Positions 63,078 to 64,000 of a stretch of 64,000 nucleotides of DNA are shown here, piece after piece. This DNA comes from Prevotellaceae bacterium (GTDB lineage: Bacteria > Bacteroidota > Bacteroidia > Bacteroidales > Bacteroidaceae). The translations under genes were made by a program, and so were the position numbers. The stretch is taken from NCBI GenBank assembly GCA_003150315.1, contig QAML01000009.1, forward strand, positions 1 to 64,000, written 5' to 3'. Each line of letters begins with the position of its first letter. The stretch's first letter is position 1. The notes below the pieces were generated by a model, which saw only the letters and a list, made by a program, of their open reading frames with translations, ran no database searches and was not told where the DNA came from.

Positions 63078-63205
63078 CTTTTGTAAGACATTCTTTTTCA
63101 TATACTTATAAACAGCAAAAATACAAGCCATATATTTTAAAATATATGGCTTGTATTTTAAAATAAGTGCCTTGTATTTTTTACAAGATGCCTTATGTTT
63201 TTTTT
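63078..63205 (-). repeat. 21-bp-module intergenic element, copy 11 (reversed)
   Basis: Module centres at 63127, 63148, 63169 and 63190. Tail core (TAA-N4-TTC on +) at 63084-63093. Orientation F-F-F-R when the tail is on the right. It lies between the convergent ftsW and menA genes, where the cell-wall cluster is cut short. Confidence 0.92.
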
Positions 63206-63266
63206 CGCACCTTGAAACGCACTTTTTTTGTCCCTGTTTTGAAGTTATTTTTACGGGTTCGCCGGG

Positions 63267-64000
63267 TCAGGATAGCCATAAGCCTATGGCGAGATACAAC
63301 CCGTAAAGAAGTATGTTGCGCGAGGTGAGGGCGAGAACCTTGTTGAGTTCGCGCCCGTGGTTTATGGTTACCATGGTTTTCCATGTGGCTACATGGGGAA
63401 CAAGGTAGAACAAAGGCACGACGGCTGCCGCATATTTCCCGAAGAATGCAAGCGAAAGCGAGAGCACGCAGGCTGCTATGCCGAGGAACAGGTACAGCTG
63501 TTGTCCGAACTTTTCGCCGAACATAACGATTATCGTGCGTTTGCCGCTCTGTCTGTCGGTGTCGCGGTCGCGATAGTTATTAAGCACGAGGAGTGTGTCG
63601 GTTACCATGCCGCACGCAACGGCGCAGATTATTATGGAAATGTTTATTTCGGAGGTTTGCAGATAGTAGGTAGCCGTTACGGGAACTATTCCGAAGAATG
63701 CAAGAACCAGCAGGTCGCCGAGACCTATGTAGGAAAACAGTGTGGTGTAGAGAAAAGCAAACAGCACGCATGCTCCGCCCAGAAACACGAGCCACATTCC
63801 GGCTTCGCGCACCAGCAGACAGCCGCATAAGCAGGCGAGAGTTACCACAAAAACTATTCCTACACGCATTGCCGTGGGTGAAATCCAGCCTTGCGCCGTG
63901 GCACGTTTGGGACCGAGACGGTCTTCTCTGTCCGAGCCGTGCATGAAGTCGTATATGTCGTTAATGAGGTTTGAGGCTATCTGCATTAGTGATGCGAAAA
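63267..64000 (-). CDS. menA: 1,4-dihydroxy-2-naphthoate polyprenyltransferase MenA, 5' partial
   Basis: At least 243 residues; the frame stays open to the window edge, and the ATG at 63986 lies in the middle of a conserved motif, so the true start is beyond the window. The UbiA prenyl-diphosphate motif reads SNLINDIYDF, followed by DREDRLGPKRATAQGWI, typical of MenA in Bacteroidota. About seven membrane helices remain. The enzyme prenylates and decarboxylates DHNA to demethylmenaquinone, implying menaquinone-based anaerobic respiration (fumarate reduction). Confidence 0.92.
   Translation of the reverse strand, partial: FASLMQIASNLINDIYDFMHGSDREDRLGPKRATAQGWISPTAMRVGIVFVVTLACLCGCLLVREAGMWLVFLGGACVLFAFLYTTLFSYIGLGDLLVLAFFGIVPVTATYYLQTSEINISIIICAVACGMVTDTLLVLNNYRDRDTDRQSGKRTIIVMFGEKFGQQLYLFLGIAACVLSLSLAFFGKYAAAVVPLFYLVPHVATWKTMVTINHGRELNKVLALTSRNILLYGLYLAIGLWLS

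Overview
The window is a 64 kb chromosomal segment from an anaerobic Bacteroidota bacterium, most likely a gut-type member of the Bacteroidales (Prevotellaceae-like). The evidence is: promoters of the Bacteroidota type (TAnnTTTG at -7, sometimes with TTTG 19-20 bp upstream); a type IX secretion component (SprE/PorW) and a T9SS-like C-terminal sorting domain; a single-chain SecDF; the glycine-lipid acyltransferase pair GlsA/GlsB; oxygen-independent ribonucleotide reductase; and MenA for menaquinone.

Layout. 1-5 kb: end of a secreted discoidin-domain protein and a secreted clan GH-A glycosidase made of three barrel repeats, only the first with both catalytic glutamates. 5.4-8.4 kb: SprE lipoprotein. 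8.9-13.9 kb: nrdD-nrdG and pckA. 14.4-20.2 kb: an operon of a giant two-ATPase acyl-CoA dehydratase activase-like protein, a TetR regulator and a CDF metal exporter, with a 16-bp palindrome placed like an operator. 20.2-21.5 kb: a long gene-free stretch with a run of compact hairpins ending in a terminator-like stem, possibly a structured RNA. 21.5-29.5 kb: rhamnose operon rhaB-GH78 rhamnosidase-rhaI-rhaT-rhaD. 30-31.7 kb: two tandem secreted esterases. 31.9-38.7 kb: glsA-glsB, aminopeptidase P, RNase R, ribosomal protein S15. 38.9-46.9 kb: TypA/BipA, HU, rhomboid protease, an EEP-family hydrolase, SecDF. 47.3-49.4 kb: an AT-rich two-gene islet (XRE regulator plus CoiA-like nuclease). 49.6-52.9 kb: acyltransferase 3, an unrecognised membrane protein and a LemA-like protein. 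53.3-63.0 kb: division and cell-wall cluster mraZ-rsmH-ftsL-ftsI-murE-mraY-murD-ftsW. 63.3 kb to the end: menA, cut by the window edge.

The most unusual content is a family of about 125-bp intergenic elements, 11 copies in 64 kb and none inside a gene. Each copy has exactly four modules with the core AAGSCA (or its reverse complement), whose GGC/GCC centres lie exactly 21 bp apart. At 36-37 bp beyond the fourth module there is a conserved CAA-N4-TTACAAA-type tail. With the tail on the right, modules 2 and 4 always have the same orientation, while modules 1 and 3 flip between copies. The two closest copies in the window bracket the AT-rich XRE/CoiA-like islet as direct repeats, and another copy sits where the division cluster stops early. 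This looks like a REP/BIME-like family or an array of protein-binding sites, and I cannot match it to a described family from sequence alone.

No tRNA, rRNA, CRISPR array or complete insertion sequence was seen.
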